The position numbers and the translations under genes are program-made. Source: Pseudomonas sp. GM79 (GTDB lineage Bacteria > Pseudomonadota > Gammaproteobacteria > Pseudomonadales > Pseudomonadaceae). Taken from it: a DNA stretch of 64,000 nucleotides. Where the stretch lies: the NCBI RefSeq assembly GCF_000282495.1, contig NZ_AKJE01000031.1, forward strand, positions 1 through 64,000, given 5' to 3'. The notes below the pieces were generated by a model, which did no database searches, was not told where the DNA came from, and was given only the letters and a program-made list of their open reading frames with translations. Of this stretch, positions 17,914-26,730 are shown piece after piece; position 1 is the first letter of the stretch, and each line of letters opens with the position of its first letter.

Positions 17914-17947
17914 AGCCGCTTACGCGAAGCAGCGACTGCTTTATTGC
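17914..17947. repeat. 34-bp direct repeat, copy B
   Basis: Starts AGCCGCTTACGCGAAGCAGC. Five mismatches against copy A at 17351. It ends three bases before the stop codon of the PIN-domain gene, which is encoded on the opposite strand. Confidence 0.55.
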
Positions 17948-17950
17948 CGG

Positions 17951-19225
17951 CTAGCGTTTGGAGTTCATTGCTTCGTCACGCCTCCTTTCTACTTCCTGTT
18001 CCCACTCCCATTCCCACCGGAGTTCCTCATCCCGATCACTAGAATAGTCTGGTGCAATGTCGCCGAATTTAACAATACCCATTTCGCCCACAACCTCAAT
18101 TTCATTTGGGGCAAGAGAGTTCCCTAATTCTTTCCAGTCGCCTTTAAAGTGAATTAGCACATCTGCTTCGTAGCTCTCGTTCCTTTCCTCTACGGAGCCA
18201 CCTAAAGATACATAATCTTTATCAATTGAGTCGTACTGAGAAAAAGAGAAGGTAGTCATAATTTTGGTGTTGATCAGCGCTGTTAAACTGAGAACTACAA
18301 GATCATCTTCGATCAGGACTATTCTGACCTTAGGCTTGTTATCTTCTCCCTGGGCGAATTTATGTCCAAGATATTCGATTTGAATTTCATCATTCTCAAA
18401 GTAAAATAGTGAATTCGCTTCAATTTCAGGTGTTTGTTCGCTCGCACTTTCAGAGATTGCGTTTTTTATGCTATGGAACAGCGTTCCGTCTCGGTCGAGT
18501 AGTCCGTCCGCTTGGAGCATTTCAATGAGAGTTTTGACTTTCGTATGAGGCTGGAATAAAGCTAGGGCATCAGGTAGATCTTCGACAACGTGGAGGTATG
18601 GTGACCCTTTCGCAAACGCGTGCCAGCCTTTGTCTTTGCTAACTAGCACCGTCCTCTTGTCATTACCTACGGCCCAGGACTCCAGTGTTAGTAGCGCAAT
18701 GGCATCGGGAAATTCGTGCTTTTTGTCGTTCGTGCTTTCGAAGGGCGCCTCGGTGGAAAAGTACATGCGCATTAAGTCGCTTATACTTACTCGTGAACTG
18801 GCTATGACCATTCCGTTGATTCGCTGATAGAAATTTTTGAGCTTATCTTCAGCCATCACTGCCGGATTTATATTTTGTAGGTGTGAGTCACCAAATTTTG
18901 ATATTTCACTGTTGTTAGCATACTTAGCAAGAGTTCTAAGATTCCCTCTGGCTGTTTTAAGTGCCTCAGCAATCTCGGAAGAGAGGTGCTGCACTCCTTC
19001 GGAGTGAATAACATCAGGTTGAACTATCTGGACGGGGCTTCCGTGAAATTGCTCCAGTTGCTTTAAAATACCCCCATCAAAATTGTAACGCTGGCCTCGA
19101 AGGATGTTGCTATCTATGGATAACGCAGCGAAATCTAAATAGGGTTCTGATGGCGGCATGTGCAACTCCATTTTTTTGGTGAGCGTATTTTTAACTCGCC
19201 TATGCATGACCGTAGAATAGCGCAT
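17951..19225 (-). CDS. PIN-domain-like nuclease (DUF4935 type)
   Basis: A 424-residue protein. The N-terminal third has a PIN-fold pattern: SIDSNIL (D38) strand, then IVQPDVIHSE with an acidic residue, and KHEFPDAIALLTLESWA followed by VLVSKDKGWHAF, matching the four-acid PIN active site of DUF4935 proteins. The C-terminal about 200 residues form an unassigned, strand-rich domain with an acidic tail. PIN enzymes are usually Mg-dependent RNases. In an accessory region a defence or toxin role is possible, but there is no partner antitoxin. The start is uncertain between 19225 and the internal ATG at 19171; neither has a strong ribosome site. AT-richer than neighbours. Confidence 0.72.
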   Translation of the reverse strand: MRYSTVMHRRVKNTLTKKMELHMPPSEPYLDFAALSIDSNILRGQRYNFDGGILKQLEQFHGSPVQIVQPDVIHSEGVQHLSSEIAEALKTARGNLRTLAKYANNSEISKFGDSHLQNINPAVMAEDKLKNFYQRINGMVIASSRVSISDLMRMYFSTEAPFESTNDKKHEFPDAIALLTLESWAVGNDKRTVLVSKDKGWHAFAKGSPYLHVVEDLPDALALFQPHTKVKTLIEMLQADGLLDRDGTLFHSIKNAISESASEQTPEIEANSLFYFENDEIQIEYLGHKFAQGEDNKPKVRIVLIEDDLVVLSLTALINTKIMTTFSFSQYDSIDKDYVSLGGSVEERNESYEADVLIHFKGDWKELGNSLAPNEIEVVGEMGIVKFGDIAPDYSSDRDEELRWEWEWEQEVERRRDEAMNSKR

Positions 19226-19363
19226 CTCACGCGATTGGCTTCAGCACAATACCTGAAGACAATGTCCATTGGGTTTAGAAATCTCATGAGGTTAGGGGCA
19301 TTTTGATGAAGACCCGTGTACTATTTTGCAGGTGAACCGAACTCTCTTACAGGAAGCTATTCA

Positions 19364-19729
19364 ATGTCGCGCCTAGCTGAATACCGAAAGCTCGAACAAC
19401 AACTGGCCGCCCAGCTTGCGGAGCTTGAGTCTATGAAAAGCGACTCCGGCCTGAAAAAGGAGATGGAGTTTGAGAGCAAGCTGCGCGCTCTGCTTGCCGA
19501 GTACGGCTACAGTCTCCAGAACGTGATCAACTTGCTTGACCCTAAGGCTGGTCGTCGCGCACCAGCTGCCGAGGCAAAATCCGGTTCTCGCAAACCGCGC
19601 CAAGTGAAGGTCTACAAAAACCCGCACACCGGTGAAGTCGTAGAAACCAAAGGCGGCAACCACAAAACGCTGAAAGAGTGGAAAGCTGAATACGGCTCCG
19701 ACACAGTCGAGTCTTGGCTGACCAAGTGA
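19364..19729 (+). CDS. MvaT/MvaU-family H-NS-like xenogeneic silencer, copy 2
   Basis: A 121-residue paralogue of the copy at 7214, beginning MSRLAEYRKLEQQLAAQ. Coiled coil is at residues 1-60, then KPRQVKVYKNPHTGEVVE, the KGGN motif and an ESWLTK end, the form usual for chromosomal MvaT/MvaU. AGGAAG lies before the ATG at 19364; the longer frame from 19316 adds a non-family extension. A GGGCCC hairpin terminator follows immediately. The 3' end plus terminator of this copy recurs at 27.6 and 32.8 kb. Confidence 0.93.
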   Translation: MSRLAEYRKLEQQLAAQLAELESMKSDSGLKKEMEFESKLRALLAEYGYSLQNVINLLDPKAGRRAPAAEAKSGSRKPRQVKVYKNPHTGEVVETKGGNHKTLKEWKAEYGSDTVESWLTK

Positions 19730-19744
19730 ATTCGGGTTGAGTAC

Positions 19745-19769
19745 AAAAGGGCCCGAGAGGGCCCTTTTT
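19745..19769 (+). terminator. Rho-independent terminator of mvaT-like copy 2
   Basis: AAAAGGGCCC-GAGA-GGGCCCTTTTT, a symmetric stem with a T-run, 16 bp after the stop. The same hairpin, with small changes, follows the two mvaT-like remnants. Confidence 0.9.
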
Positions 19770-19781
19770 GCTGTGTGGATT

Positions 19782-20261
19782 TTATTCAGAACCGGTCTTT
19801 ACCTGGTCACTGATAAGTTGGGCCAAAATTCGTACAGGCTCGGTAAAACTCCGCCGAGACCGATGTACGAGCCCGATATCGCGGTGGAAGGTGTGTTGTC
19901 CGAGATCGAGCGCTCGTACACCTACGGGCCATACCTGATGGGTTGCTGTCTGCGGCACTAGAGCTACACCGACACCATTTTCAACCAGCTTGATGATGGC
20001 CTCTAGTTCATCCAGCTCGCAAACTTCACGCAAGGTGAAATGCATCTGCCGAAGGAAGCGATCCACTTGTCTACCCCCGGATGATGATCGGTCATACCGA
20101 ATGAACGGTTGGCTGGAAAGTAGTGCTGACCAATCTTCTCCCGGCAGTTCACACGGCACAATCAGTCGGTAGGGCTCAAGCGCTAACATCGTCCAGCGTA
20201 GATCGCTCTGGAGCGAGAAGGGTGCAGACATTGCCTCAGCGACAGAGGTCAGCTCTATGCC
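19782..20261 (-). pseudogene. C-terminal remnant of a LysR-type regulator
   Basis: About 160 residues match the distal substrate-binding half of LysR regulators (FIRYDRSSSGGRQVDRF, LDELEAIIKLVENGVGVAL VPQ-type segment, then the AQLISDQVK end). The helix-turn-helix and linker are missing: homology begins at about 20261, directly at the 3' end of the CitMHS gene. The larger open frame up to 20333 only reads through the transporter in a wrong frame. This looks like a deletion that fused a former LysR gene to the transporter end, leaving the cluster under the IclR regulator. Confidence 0.8.
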
Positions 20262-21547
20262 TTCGCTATGATGGAAATCGAGCCAAAGAGCAGAGCCGCA
20301 ATAAACATTACAACGCAGGTACCAATCATCCATTTCATGGAGACGCGTTGGTTATCGCCATAGTCCAAATCGAGTAATCCACACAGAAGGTAAGTAGAGG
20401 CCACCAGAGGGCTAAGCAGGTGTACCGGTTGACCAATAAGGCTGGCGATGGCCATTTCCTGAGCACCAATTCCGTAGTGGCTGGCGGTCTCGGCGAGGAT
20501 CGGCAAGATGCCGAAATAGAAGGCGTCGTTGGTCAGCACGTAAGTGAACGGCATGCTTAGAAATGCCGTAAACACGGACATGAAGTGTCCTGCCCACTCA
20601 GGTACCACATAGATCAAGCTCGCAGAGATTGCCTTGATCATGCCTGTTCCGCTCATGATTCCAACAAATGTCCCCGCTGCGAAAATCAGCAATGTCACCG
20701 CTAAGACGTTATCGGCATGTCTCGCTACCATTGCTTTCTGATCTTTGAGCTTTGGAAAATTGACCAGAGCACCAATAGCGAAGGCGAGCATGAACAGGAT
20801 CGGCAACGGCATGAGGCTGATCATCATTGCTGCAATGAGGCTAATGGTAAGTGCCGAGTTGAAAATGAATCTCCAATCTCGCATGCGGATATGTGCCATT
20901 CCTTCCAGCGCGGCTTCTTCATCGAGTTGAACCACACCGAGACGGCGGTACTCCACGCGGCCCAAGTACCATGCAGAAAAAAGAACCCAGATCGCACCAG
21001 CGAACATGATAGGAATCATCTCAACGAACAGCTCGGTGATGTCTACATGCATGGCGCTTGCCGCACGCGAAAACGGCCCTGCCCACGGGAGAATATTCAT
21101 CACCCCGATGGTCATCAGCAGCACGGTTGCCATCACTTGCATGCGGATTCCGGTCAGACGGTACAGAGGTAGCAACGCAGCCGTGGTGATGATGTAGGTG
21201 GTCGCACCGTCACCATCAAGTCCGACACAAAGTCCAAGAATCGCAGTCCCTAAAACGATTTTCCGAGGATCGCCTTTCACCGTTTTCAGGATCAATTTGA
21301 CAAGGGGATTGAAGAGCCCGGCATCTGTCATCATGCAGAAGTACAGGATTGCGAACGTAAGCATGATGCCGGTTGGTGCAAGCATTTTTACCCCGTCCAG
21401 CATCATTGGCCCCAGTTGGGTAGCGAAGCCGCCCAGAGAAGCGAAGGCGACCGGAACTAGCAGCAGAGCTACCAGAGGCGAGAGGCGTTTGCTCATGATC
21501 AAATACATGAAGCAGGTGATCATTGCGTAGCTAAGGAGAGTGAGCAT
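20255..21547 (-). CDS. CitMHS-family citrate/tricarboxylate-type transporter
   Basis: A 430-residue inner-membrane protein with about 12 hydrophobic segments. SPLVALLLVPVAFASLGGF at the N-terminus, GLCVGLDGDGATTYIITTAA and the PFTYVLTNDAFYFGILPIL segment are typical of the CitMHS (citrate-Mg:H+ symporter) family. It likely imports a tri- or dicarboxylate as the first step of this cluster. Genes on both sides of the 22.6-22.9 kb divergent promoter belong to the same catabolic set. The lactonase gene is 114 bp upstream on the same strand. The 3' end abuts the LysR remnant. Confidence 0.9.
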   Translation of the reverse strand: MLTLLSYAMITCFMYLIMSKRLSPLVALLLVPVAFASLGGFATQLGPMMLDGVKMLAPTGIMLTFAILYFCMMTDAGLFNPLVKLILKTVKGDPRKIVLGTAILGLCVGLDGDGATTYIITTAALLPLYRLTGIRMQVMATVLLMTIGVMNILPWAGPFSRAASAMHVDITELFVEMIPIMFAGAIWVLFSAWYLGRVEYRRLGVVQLDEEAALEGMAHIRMRDWRFIFNSALTISLIAAMMISLMPLPILFMLAFAIGALVNFPKLKDQKAMVARHADNVLAVTLLIFAAGTFVGIMSGTGMIKAISASLIYVVPEWAGHFMSVFTAFLSMPFTYVLTNDAFYFGILPILAETASHYGIGAQEMAIASLIGQPVHLLSPLVASTYLLCGLLDLDYGDNQRVSMKWMIGTCVVMFIAALLFGSISIIAKA

Positions 21548-21661
21548 GTTTTCCTCTTTCTTTTTATGAGTTGTTTCATGGTGCCCATGCGCTTTTAGCT
21601 TTCTTATGGACGAAGTGGGCCTATATGCACGAGGGCATATAAGGAGTGTTGCGTATAAGGA

Positions 21662-22594
21662 TTACGTCGAGGCGTGGGAAAACATGGGGTTGCCCGAATG
21701 TTCCAAGTCCGCGACCAGGATGCTTCCAGTGGAAGAATCGATGATGTGCAGGGAACGATTACCAGGCCCGCCAAATGCGAGGTTGGTCACCGTTCGTCCT
21801 TCAGTGCATGCCTCTATTCGATACAACGGCACCGCATGCCGATCAGTGACCCACACACAGCCATTCCCCGCATCGCAGATATAGAGATTGCCTTCGGTAT
21901 CAAGCGCCATGCCGTCGGCCCCGCTGACACCTCCAGCCATGGTCAGGAATATGCCAACTTTGGTGGTGCTCCCATCCGTTTGAATGGGCAGGCGCCACAC
22001 GGCATTGCCCCGGGTCATCGCCACCAACAAGGCTTTCTGATCGATATCCATCACGAGTCCATTCGGACTGGGGCCGTTGTCTATCAAGCAAGTTAGTTGC
22101 TGTGTATCCAGATCGTAGCGAAACACCCGACCGCTGGGATCGTGCTGCCCGGTCTGGCCTTGGTCGGTGAAATAAAGCAAACCCAAGTCATCAAAGAACA
22201 GGTCGTTCACACCTTTGAAGCCTTCACTACGATGGTGAGTGAGGAAGGGTGTGATTTTTCTATCAACTGGATTTAACAGAAGAATGCCGTGCTTGTAATC
22301 GGCAATGAAAATGCGACCGTCCTGGTGAATTTTCAGGCCATTAGGCCAGCCGTCATATTCCACAACTAGCTGCCAATCACCCGAAGGTGCAACCCGAAAA
22401 ATTCGCCCATAGGGGATGTCAGTGACGTATAGGTTGCCTTCGAGATCGAAGGACGGCCCTTCCAAAAAGCTCTTGACCCGCTGCCCAGGTTTGTTCGCCC
22501 TTACCCAATCGGAGTCACCGTCACGCCAGAACCCTTCAGGTAATTGGCTGAACAGACGTGTCGGCAGCACGCGAGGAGGGGCGTAAAAACTCAT
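21662..22594 (-). CDS. SMP-30/gluconolactonase-family lactonase
   Basis: A 310-residue six-bladed beta-propeller hydrolase of the SGL family. Family landmarks are SFLEGPSFDLEGNLYVTDIPYGR, WPNGLKIHQDGRIFIADY, KGVNDLFFDD and SGADGMALDTEGNLYICD, which supply the divalent-metal ligands (E46, N and D residues). These enzymes open sugar or hydroxyacid lactones. No signal peptide is visible, so it is cytoplasmic. It is the first gene left of the divergent promoter and reads towards the CitMHS transporter. A 10-bp AACAGACGTG repeat occurs exactly 60 bp apart at 22551 and 22611, of unknown meaning. Confidence 0.88.
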   Translation of the reverse strand: MSFYAPPRVLPTRLFSQLPEGFWRDGDSDWVRANKPGQRVKSFLEGPSFDLEGNLYVTDIPYGRIFRVAPSGDWQLVVEYDGWPNGLKIHQDGRIFIADYKHGILLLNPVDRKITPFLTHHRSEGFKGVNDLFFDDLGLLYFTDQGQTGQHDPSGRVFRYDLDTQQLTCLIDNGPSPNGLVMDIDQKALLVAMTRGNAVWRLPIQTDGSTTKVGIFLTMAGGVSGADGMALDTEGNLYICDAGNGCVWVTDRHAVPLYRIEACTEGRTVTNLAFGGPGNRSLHIIDSSTGSILVADLEHSGNPMFSHAST

Positions 22595-22655
22595 GGCAGT
22601 CTCCGGTGTAAACAGACGTGGCGGCTGTTTAGCCAGTCCAAGCCTTTTTTGTTAT

Positions 22656-22672
22656 GTTCTATCTGGCAGAAC
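22656..22672. promoter_or_regulatory. Regulator operator, left half of the divergent promoter
   Basis: GTTCTATCTGGCAGAAC, an imperfect palindrome with arms GTTCT and AGAAC. It is the exact reverse complement of the site at 22839-22855. It lies 62 bp before the lactonase start. The IclR regulator at 26731 is the only intact cluster regulator and is the likely ligand-responsive binder (inference). Confidence 0.65.
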
Positions 22673-22830
22673 GCTATTCTTTTAGCTGGAACAACTTTCA
22701 GGCCATATGCTTCGTTCTGTCAAGCCTGTTTTTTCGGATGACTCTCCCGTAAGCGTTATCGCGTGAATGAATTTTGCCGTTGATCACGATGTTGTTGACA
22801 GCTACGGTGACTCATCGCAGTATTTTAAAT

Positions 22831-22855
22831 AGAACACTGTTCTGCCAGATAGAAC
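22831..22855. promoter_or_regulatory. Overlapping regulator operators, right half of the divergent promoter
   Basis: GTTCTGCCAGATAGAAC at 22839-22855 is the exact reverse complement of the site at 22656-22672. It overlaps the palindrome AGAACACTGTTCT at 22831-22843, so three half-sites AGAAC/GTTCT/AGAAC occur in 25 bp. It lies 72 bp before the lyase start, a good distance for control of that promoter. Confidence 0.65.
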
Positions 22856-22926
22856 AAAAGCGCTTTTTCATGTCACCTCTCCGAGCGAGCTGTGTGGCAT
22901 GGGGAAAAACAAGAAGAGGTCTAGCG

Positions 22927-23868
22927 ATGCATAACAACAACGACATCGACATTTTGATCAGTGAAGTGGGGCCACGAGATGGGCTTCAGAGTGTGAAGGC
23001 CACAATGCCGACCGAACTCAAGCTTCAATGGATATCGGCACTGGCCGGTGCCGGTCTGCGTGAAATTGAGATCGGCTCGTTTGTCTCGCCCAAGCTCTTG
23101 CCTCAAATGGCTGATGCCGCGCAGTTAGTCGCTCATGGACGTAGCTTACCGGGCTTGTTCGTGACCGCACTGGTGCCAAACCTCAGAGGCGCGCAGGCGG
23201 CCTTCGAAGCCGGCGTACATAAAATCACCATGCCGATTTCTGTTAGTGAGCCGCACTCGCTGTCGAACATCCGCAAGACGCACGCTCAGGTATTCGAGGA
23301 AGTGCGCTCTGTAGTGGCCCTGCGTAACAAGCAGTTCCCGCATATCCAGATAGAAGCCGGTCTGTCGACAGTGTTCGGATGCACGATTCAGGGCGAAGTA
23401 CCGGAGGACGATGTCATCCGCATGGCCGTTACGATGGCCGAGATGGGGGTCGACGAAGTCGGCCTGGCTGACACAGTCGGGTACGCCAACCCAACCCAGG
23501 TTCGGCGCCTGTTTACCCGACTGCGCGATTCAGTAGGTACGGTGGCTGGCAGTGCTCACTTTCACAACACGCGCGGTCAAGGCTTGGCCAACGTTGTAGC
23601 GGCGATAGAAGTAGGAGTCACTACAATCGATGCCTCCCAGGGCGGGATAGGCGGGTGCCCTTATGCACCGGGCGCCTCGGGCAACATTGTGACTGAGGAT
23701 TTGGTTTACCTGCTTGAGTCCATGGGGCTGCGCACGGGCGTCGATATCGAACGTTTGGTGGCTGCCCGTGAGTGGCTGCAACGGGGTTTGCCCGGTGAAC
23801 CGCTATACGGTTTCATTCCGGACGCAGGCGTCGGCAAGAACTTCCATTACGCGAAAAAGGATGCATGA
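22927..23868 (+). CDS. HMG-CoA lyase-family acyl-CoA lyase
   Basis: A 313-residue TIM-barrel lyase. EVGPRDGLQ supplies the Arg/Asp pair, HFHNTRGQG the metal-binding histidines, and GGIGGCPYAPGASGN the signature with the catalytic cysteine of HMG-CoA lyase. The reaction splits 3-hydroxy-3-methylglutaryl-CoA to acetyl-CoA and acetoacetate; some relatives split citramalyl-CoA. The ATG at 22927 is preceded by AAGAGG; the frame upstream crosses the operator region. It overlaps the CoA-transferase gene by ATGA, so activation and cleavage are coupled. Confidence 0.9.
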   Translation: MHNNNDIDILISEVGPRDGLQSVKATMPTELKLQWISALAGAGLREIEIGSFVSPKLLPQMADAAQLVAHGRSLPGLFVTALVPNLRGAQAAFEAGVHKITMPISVSEPHSLSNIRKTHAQVFEEVRSVVALRNKQFPHIQIEAGLSTVFGCTIQGEVPEDDVIRMAVTMAEMGVDEVGLADTVGYANPTQVRRLFTRLRDSVGTVAGSAHFHNTRGQGLANVVAAIEVGVTTIDASQGGIGGCPYAPGASGNIVTEDLVYLLESMGLRTGVDIERLVAAREWLQRGLPGEPLYGFIPDAGVGKNFHYAKKDA

Positions 23869-25067
23869 GCATGCAGCAGACTTCTGAAAAAGCCCTGCCG
23901 CTCGCCGGCATCCGTGTCATCGAATTTGTGCATATGGTTATGGGCCCAACCTGCGGTTTGGTACTCGCGGATCTTGGTGCCGAAGTCATCAAAGTCGAAC
24001 CGGCTCCGGCAGGTGACAACACTCGACGTCTCATGGGATCCGGCGCGGGCTACTGGATGACCTACAACCGCAATAAAAAAAGTTTTGCCGTGGACATGAA
24101 AACTGAGGCGGGCATGGAGGCGGTGCGCAAGCTGATCGCCAGCGCTGACGTGGTGACTGAGAACTTCCGCCCAGGTGCGATGGAAAAGCTTGGGCTCGGA
24201 TTTGAGCAAGTCAAAGGAATCAAGCCCGACATTATTTACAGCTCAATGAAAGGCTTTTTGCCTGGCCCCTACGATCACCGCACGGCGTTGGATGAAGTGG
24301 TGCAGATGATGACAGGGCTGGCCTATATGACGGGCCCTGAAGGGCGTCCGTTGCGCGCTGGCGCCTCAGTCAATGACGTCATGGGTGGCATGTTTAGCGC
24401 GATCTCGATTCTGGCGGCTTTACATCAGCGTAATGCCACTGGGCAGGGGCAATTTGTCCAGACTGGTTTGTTCGAAAATTCTGCATTCCTAGTGGCTCAG
24501 CACATGATGCAAAAAGTTGTGACTGGGAAGGCCGCAGCGCCGATGCCAAGCCGCATTTCCGCATGGGCCATCTATGACGTATTCAACACCTCTGATGATG
24601 ACCAGGTGTTCCTGGGTGTTGTCAGCGACAGTCAATGGCAGAGCTTCTGCACTGCTTTTGACTTTACCGAACTCGGTTCCGATCTTTCGCTGCAACAGAA
24701 CAATGAGCGTGTTGCGGCCCGCGATCAGATCATGCCTCTGGTTATCGAGCGCCTAGGCAGCATGAGCAAGGCTGAAGTGATGGCCCGTTGTGAAACGGCA
24801 GGATTACCGTTTTCGCCGATCCAGCGTCCGCAAGATCTGTTCGAAGATGAACACCTGAATCAATCAGGTGGCATGGCTGAGCTGACGCTGCCTGATGGTG
24901 AGGTAGTGAAAGTGCCGATGCTTCCGTTCGAGATGGACGGTCAACGATTTGGCACTCGCCTGAACGTGCCGACGTTGGGCAGCCACTCCAATGAGTTGTT
25001 GAGCCAGATGGGTTATGCACCAGCCGATATTGAGGCTTTGCGTAGTGCCGGTGTTGTTAAAGGCTGA
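23865..25067 (+). CDS. Family III (CaiB/BaiF) CoA-transferase
   Basis: A 400-residue cytoplasmic CoA-transferase. The N-terminal LPLAGIRVIEFVHMVMGP, the GADVIKVEP-type strand and TENFRPGAMEKLGLGFEQVK are family hallmarks; the catalytic Asp is expected in the TALDEVVQMMTGLAYMTG segment. It moves CoA from a donor such as succinyl-CoA to the carboxylate that the adjacent lyase cleaves. Start codon overlaps the lyase stop by 4 bp. Substrate candidates are 3-hydroxy-3-methylglutarate or citramalate. Confidence 0.9.
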   Translation: MSMQQTSEKALPLAGIRVIEFVHMVMGPTCGLVLADLGAEVIKVEPAPAGDNTRRLMGSGAGYWMTYNRNKKSFAVDMKTEAGMEAVRKLIASADVVTENFRPGAMEKLGLGFEQVKGIKPDIIYSSMKGFLPGPYDHRTALDEVVQMMTGLAYMTGPEGRPLRAGASVNDVMGGMFSAISILAALHQRNATGQGQFVQTGLFENSAFLVAQHMMQKVVTGKAAAPMPSRISAWAIYDVFNTSDDDQVFLGVVSDSQWQSFCTAFDFTELGSDLSLQQNNERVAARDQIMPLVIERLGSMSKAEVMARCETAGLPFSPIQRPQDLFEDEHLNQSGGMAELTLPDGEVVKVPMLPFEMDGQRFGTRLNVPTLGSHSNELLSQMGYAPADIEALRSAGVVKG

Positions 25068-25147
25068 GCTTTTGTCATCCCAGGGTGTGTTACCGGCGGC
25101 ATGACTGAGCCGCCGGCTTCAATAAGAACAATATCGAGGATCACGTC

Positions 25148-26467
25148 ATGGCCACCGTCACGACTTCCGCAACTGAATCGTCCGCTCCTGTCTCCATAGT
25201 CCTGAGTAGAGAGCAGACACGTGTCCTGCACAAAGCCGCCTGGCGCTTGATACCTCTTTTGGCACTCGCTTATTTTTTCAACTACCTTGACCGTACCAGC
25301 GTGGGGTATGCCGCACTGCAGATGACCGATCAGCTCGGTTTGACAGCATCCCAGTTTGGTCTGGGCGCAGGCATCATGTTCGTCGGGTATTGCCTTTGTG
25401 AAGTTCCAAGCAATCTGGCAATGTTCCGCTTCGGCGCGCGCCTTTGGATGGCTCGAATCATGATCACTTGGGGCCTTGCCGCCGCGGCGACAGCACTGGT
25501 CATTGGGCCCTACAGTTTCTACATTGCGCGCTTTGTACTCGGAGTTGCTGAGGCTGGTTTTTTTCCTGGCGTAATATTTTTTCTGACGCTGTGGTTTCCA
25601 GCTCAGTATCGAACTCGGGTGCTTGCCTGGTTCACCATAGCGACCCCCATCTCGTTTCTGGTCGGTGGGCCACTGTCCGTTTGGTTGTTGCAGATGCACG
25701 GCATCTGGGGTCTATCTGGTTGGCAATGGATGTTCCTGATTGAAGGTCTGCCAGCTTGCATCCTCGGGTTGATCACCCTCAAGGTCATGGTTGACCGTCC
25801 GGCTGAAGCCAAATGGCTCACCTCTGAAGAACGCAATGTTCTTGAAGAGATGCTTGCCGACGAGAAGCGCAGTCACCCCAAAAGCCATGGTTTCAAGGAC
25901 GCGCTCAAAGACCCACGGGTCTGGATTCTCAGCTGTATTACGTTCAGCTTCACGCTCGGCTCCTACGGGATCGGCATCTGGTTGCCGCAAATGCTCAAAG
26001 GGCATGGGGTTGAAGTCAGCATGATTGGATGGGTGGCGGCGATTCCCTATTTCTTCGCGACTATTGGCCTGCTTATCTGGGCTCGTCATGTAGACCGTAC
26101 TGGCAAAGGCATCCTGCACCTGATCCTGGCTTTGCTGCTGGCAGGTACTGCTCTATTAGTGGCAATGCAGATGAATACTTTGGTTCCTGCACTGCTCGGC
26201 ATCACTTTTGCGCTGATTGGAACGATTTCGGCCAAAACCATCTTCTACACCTTACCCGGCAAGTTTCTTTCCGGTCGGGCGGCAGCAGGTGGGATTGCCT
26301 TGATCAACTCCATCGGTGCGCTTGGTGGATTTGCAGGCCCGTATCTGATGGGCTTTTTGAAAGACTTTACCGGTTCATTCAGCGCTGGATTAATGGCGAT
26401 GGGGTGCATCGTGTTTGTAGCGGCCTTGATGGCAATGTCCCTTCGTCTGTTCATGCGTGACGCTTGA
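25148..26467 (+). CDS. MFS transporter, anion:cation symporter type
   Basis: A 439-residue inner-membrane transporter with 12 segments. YFFNYLDRTSVGYAALQM near residue 40, the WMARIMITWG segment between TM2-3 and FVLGVAEAGFFPGVIFFLTLW are characteristic of the ACS family (tartrate, phthalate, hexuronate carriers). It follows the CoA-transferase by 80 bp on the same strand with GAGGATCACGTC before the ATG. It gives the cluster a second organic-acid importer beside CitMHS, perhaps for a precursor or the lactone. Confidence 0.9.
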   Translation: MATVTTSATESSAPVSIVLSREQTRVLHKAAWRLIPLLALAYFFNYLDRTSVGYAALQMTDQLGLTASQFGLGAGIMFVGYCLCEVPSNLAMFRFGARLWMARIMITWGLAAAATALVIGPYSFYIARFVLGVAEAGFFPGVIFFLTLWFPAQYRTRVLAWFTIATPISFLVGGPLSVWLLQMHGIWGLSGWQWMFLIEGLPACILGLITLKVMVDRPAEAKWLTSEERNVLEEMLADEKRSHPKSHGFKDALKDPRVWILSCITFSFTLGSYGIGIWLPQMLKGHGVEVSMIGWVAAIPYFFATIGLLIWARHVDRTGKGILHLILALLLAGTALLVAMQMNTLVPALLGITFALIGTISAKTIFYTLPGKFLSGRAAAGGIALINSIGALGGFAGPYLMGFLKDFTGSFSAGLMAMGCIVFVAALMAMSLRLFMRDA

Positions 26468-26730
26468 TAGGAGGAGCTTGCTCAGTGGTAGCGTAGTCGA
26501 ACCTGTGGCCATGCCTCATTCATTGCCTTCTGCAGCAGTCAATGAAAGAGGCTTCAGAATTTCAGTCTAGTCAGCAGTTGTTCCATCGTTGGGACTCATT
26601 GAGGCGAACGTTGTATGGGCTGGTTGTGAAACGATTTGGCAGCTAATAGGGGCAAAGGGTAAGGTTCACCCTTATCGGGCATTCGCTTTTGCACCGTACT
26701 CCATCGTTTTTTATTTTTCCGCGAGCGATC

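Noticed and set aside
17861..18127. 88-codon plus-strand frame over the end of the PIN gene
   Set aside because: Reads antisense to the PIN-domain gene and lacks a ribosome site.
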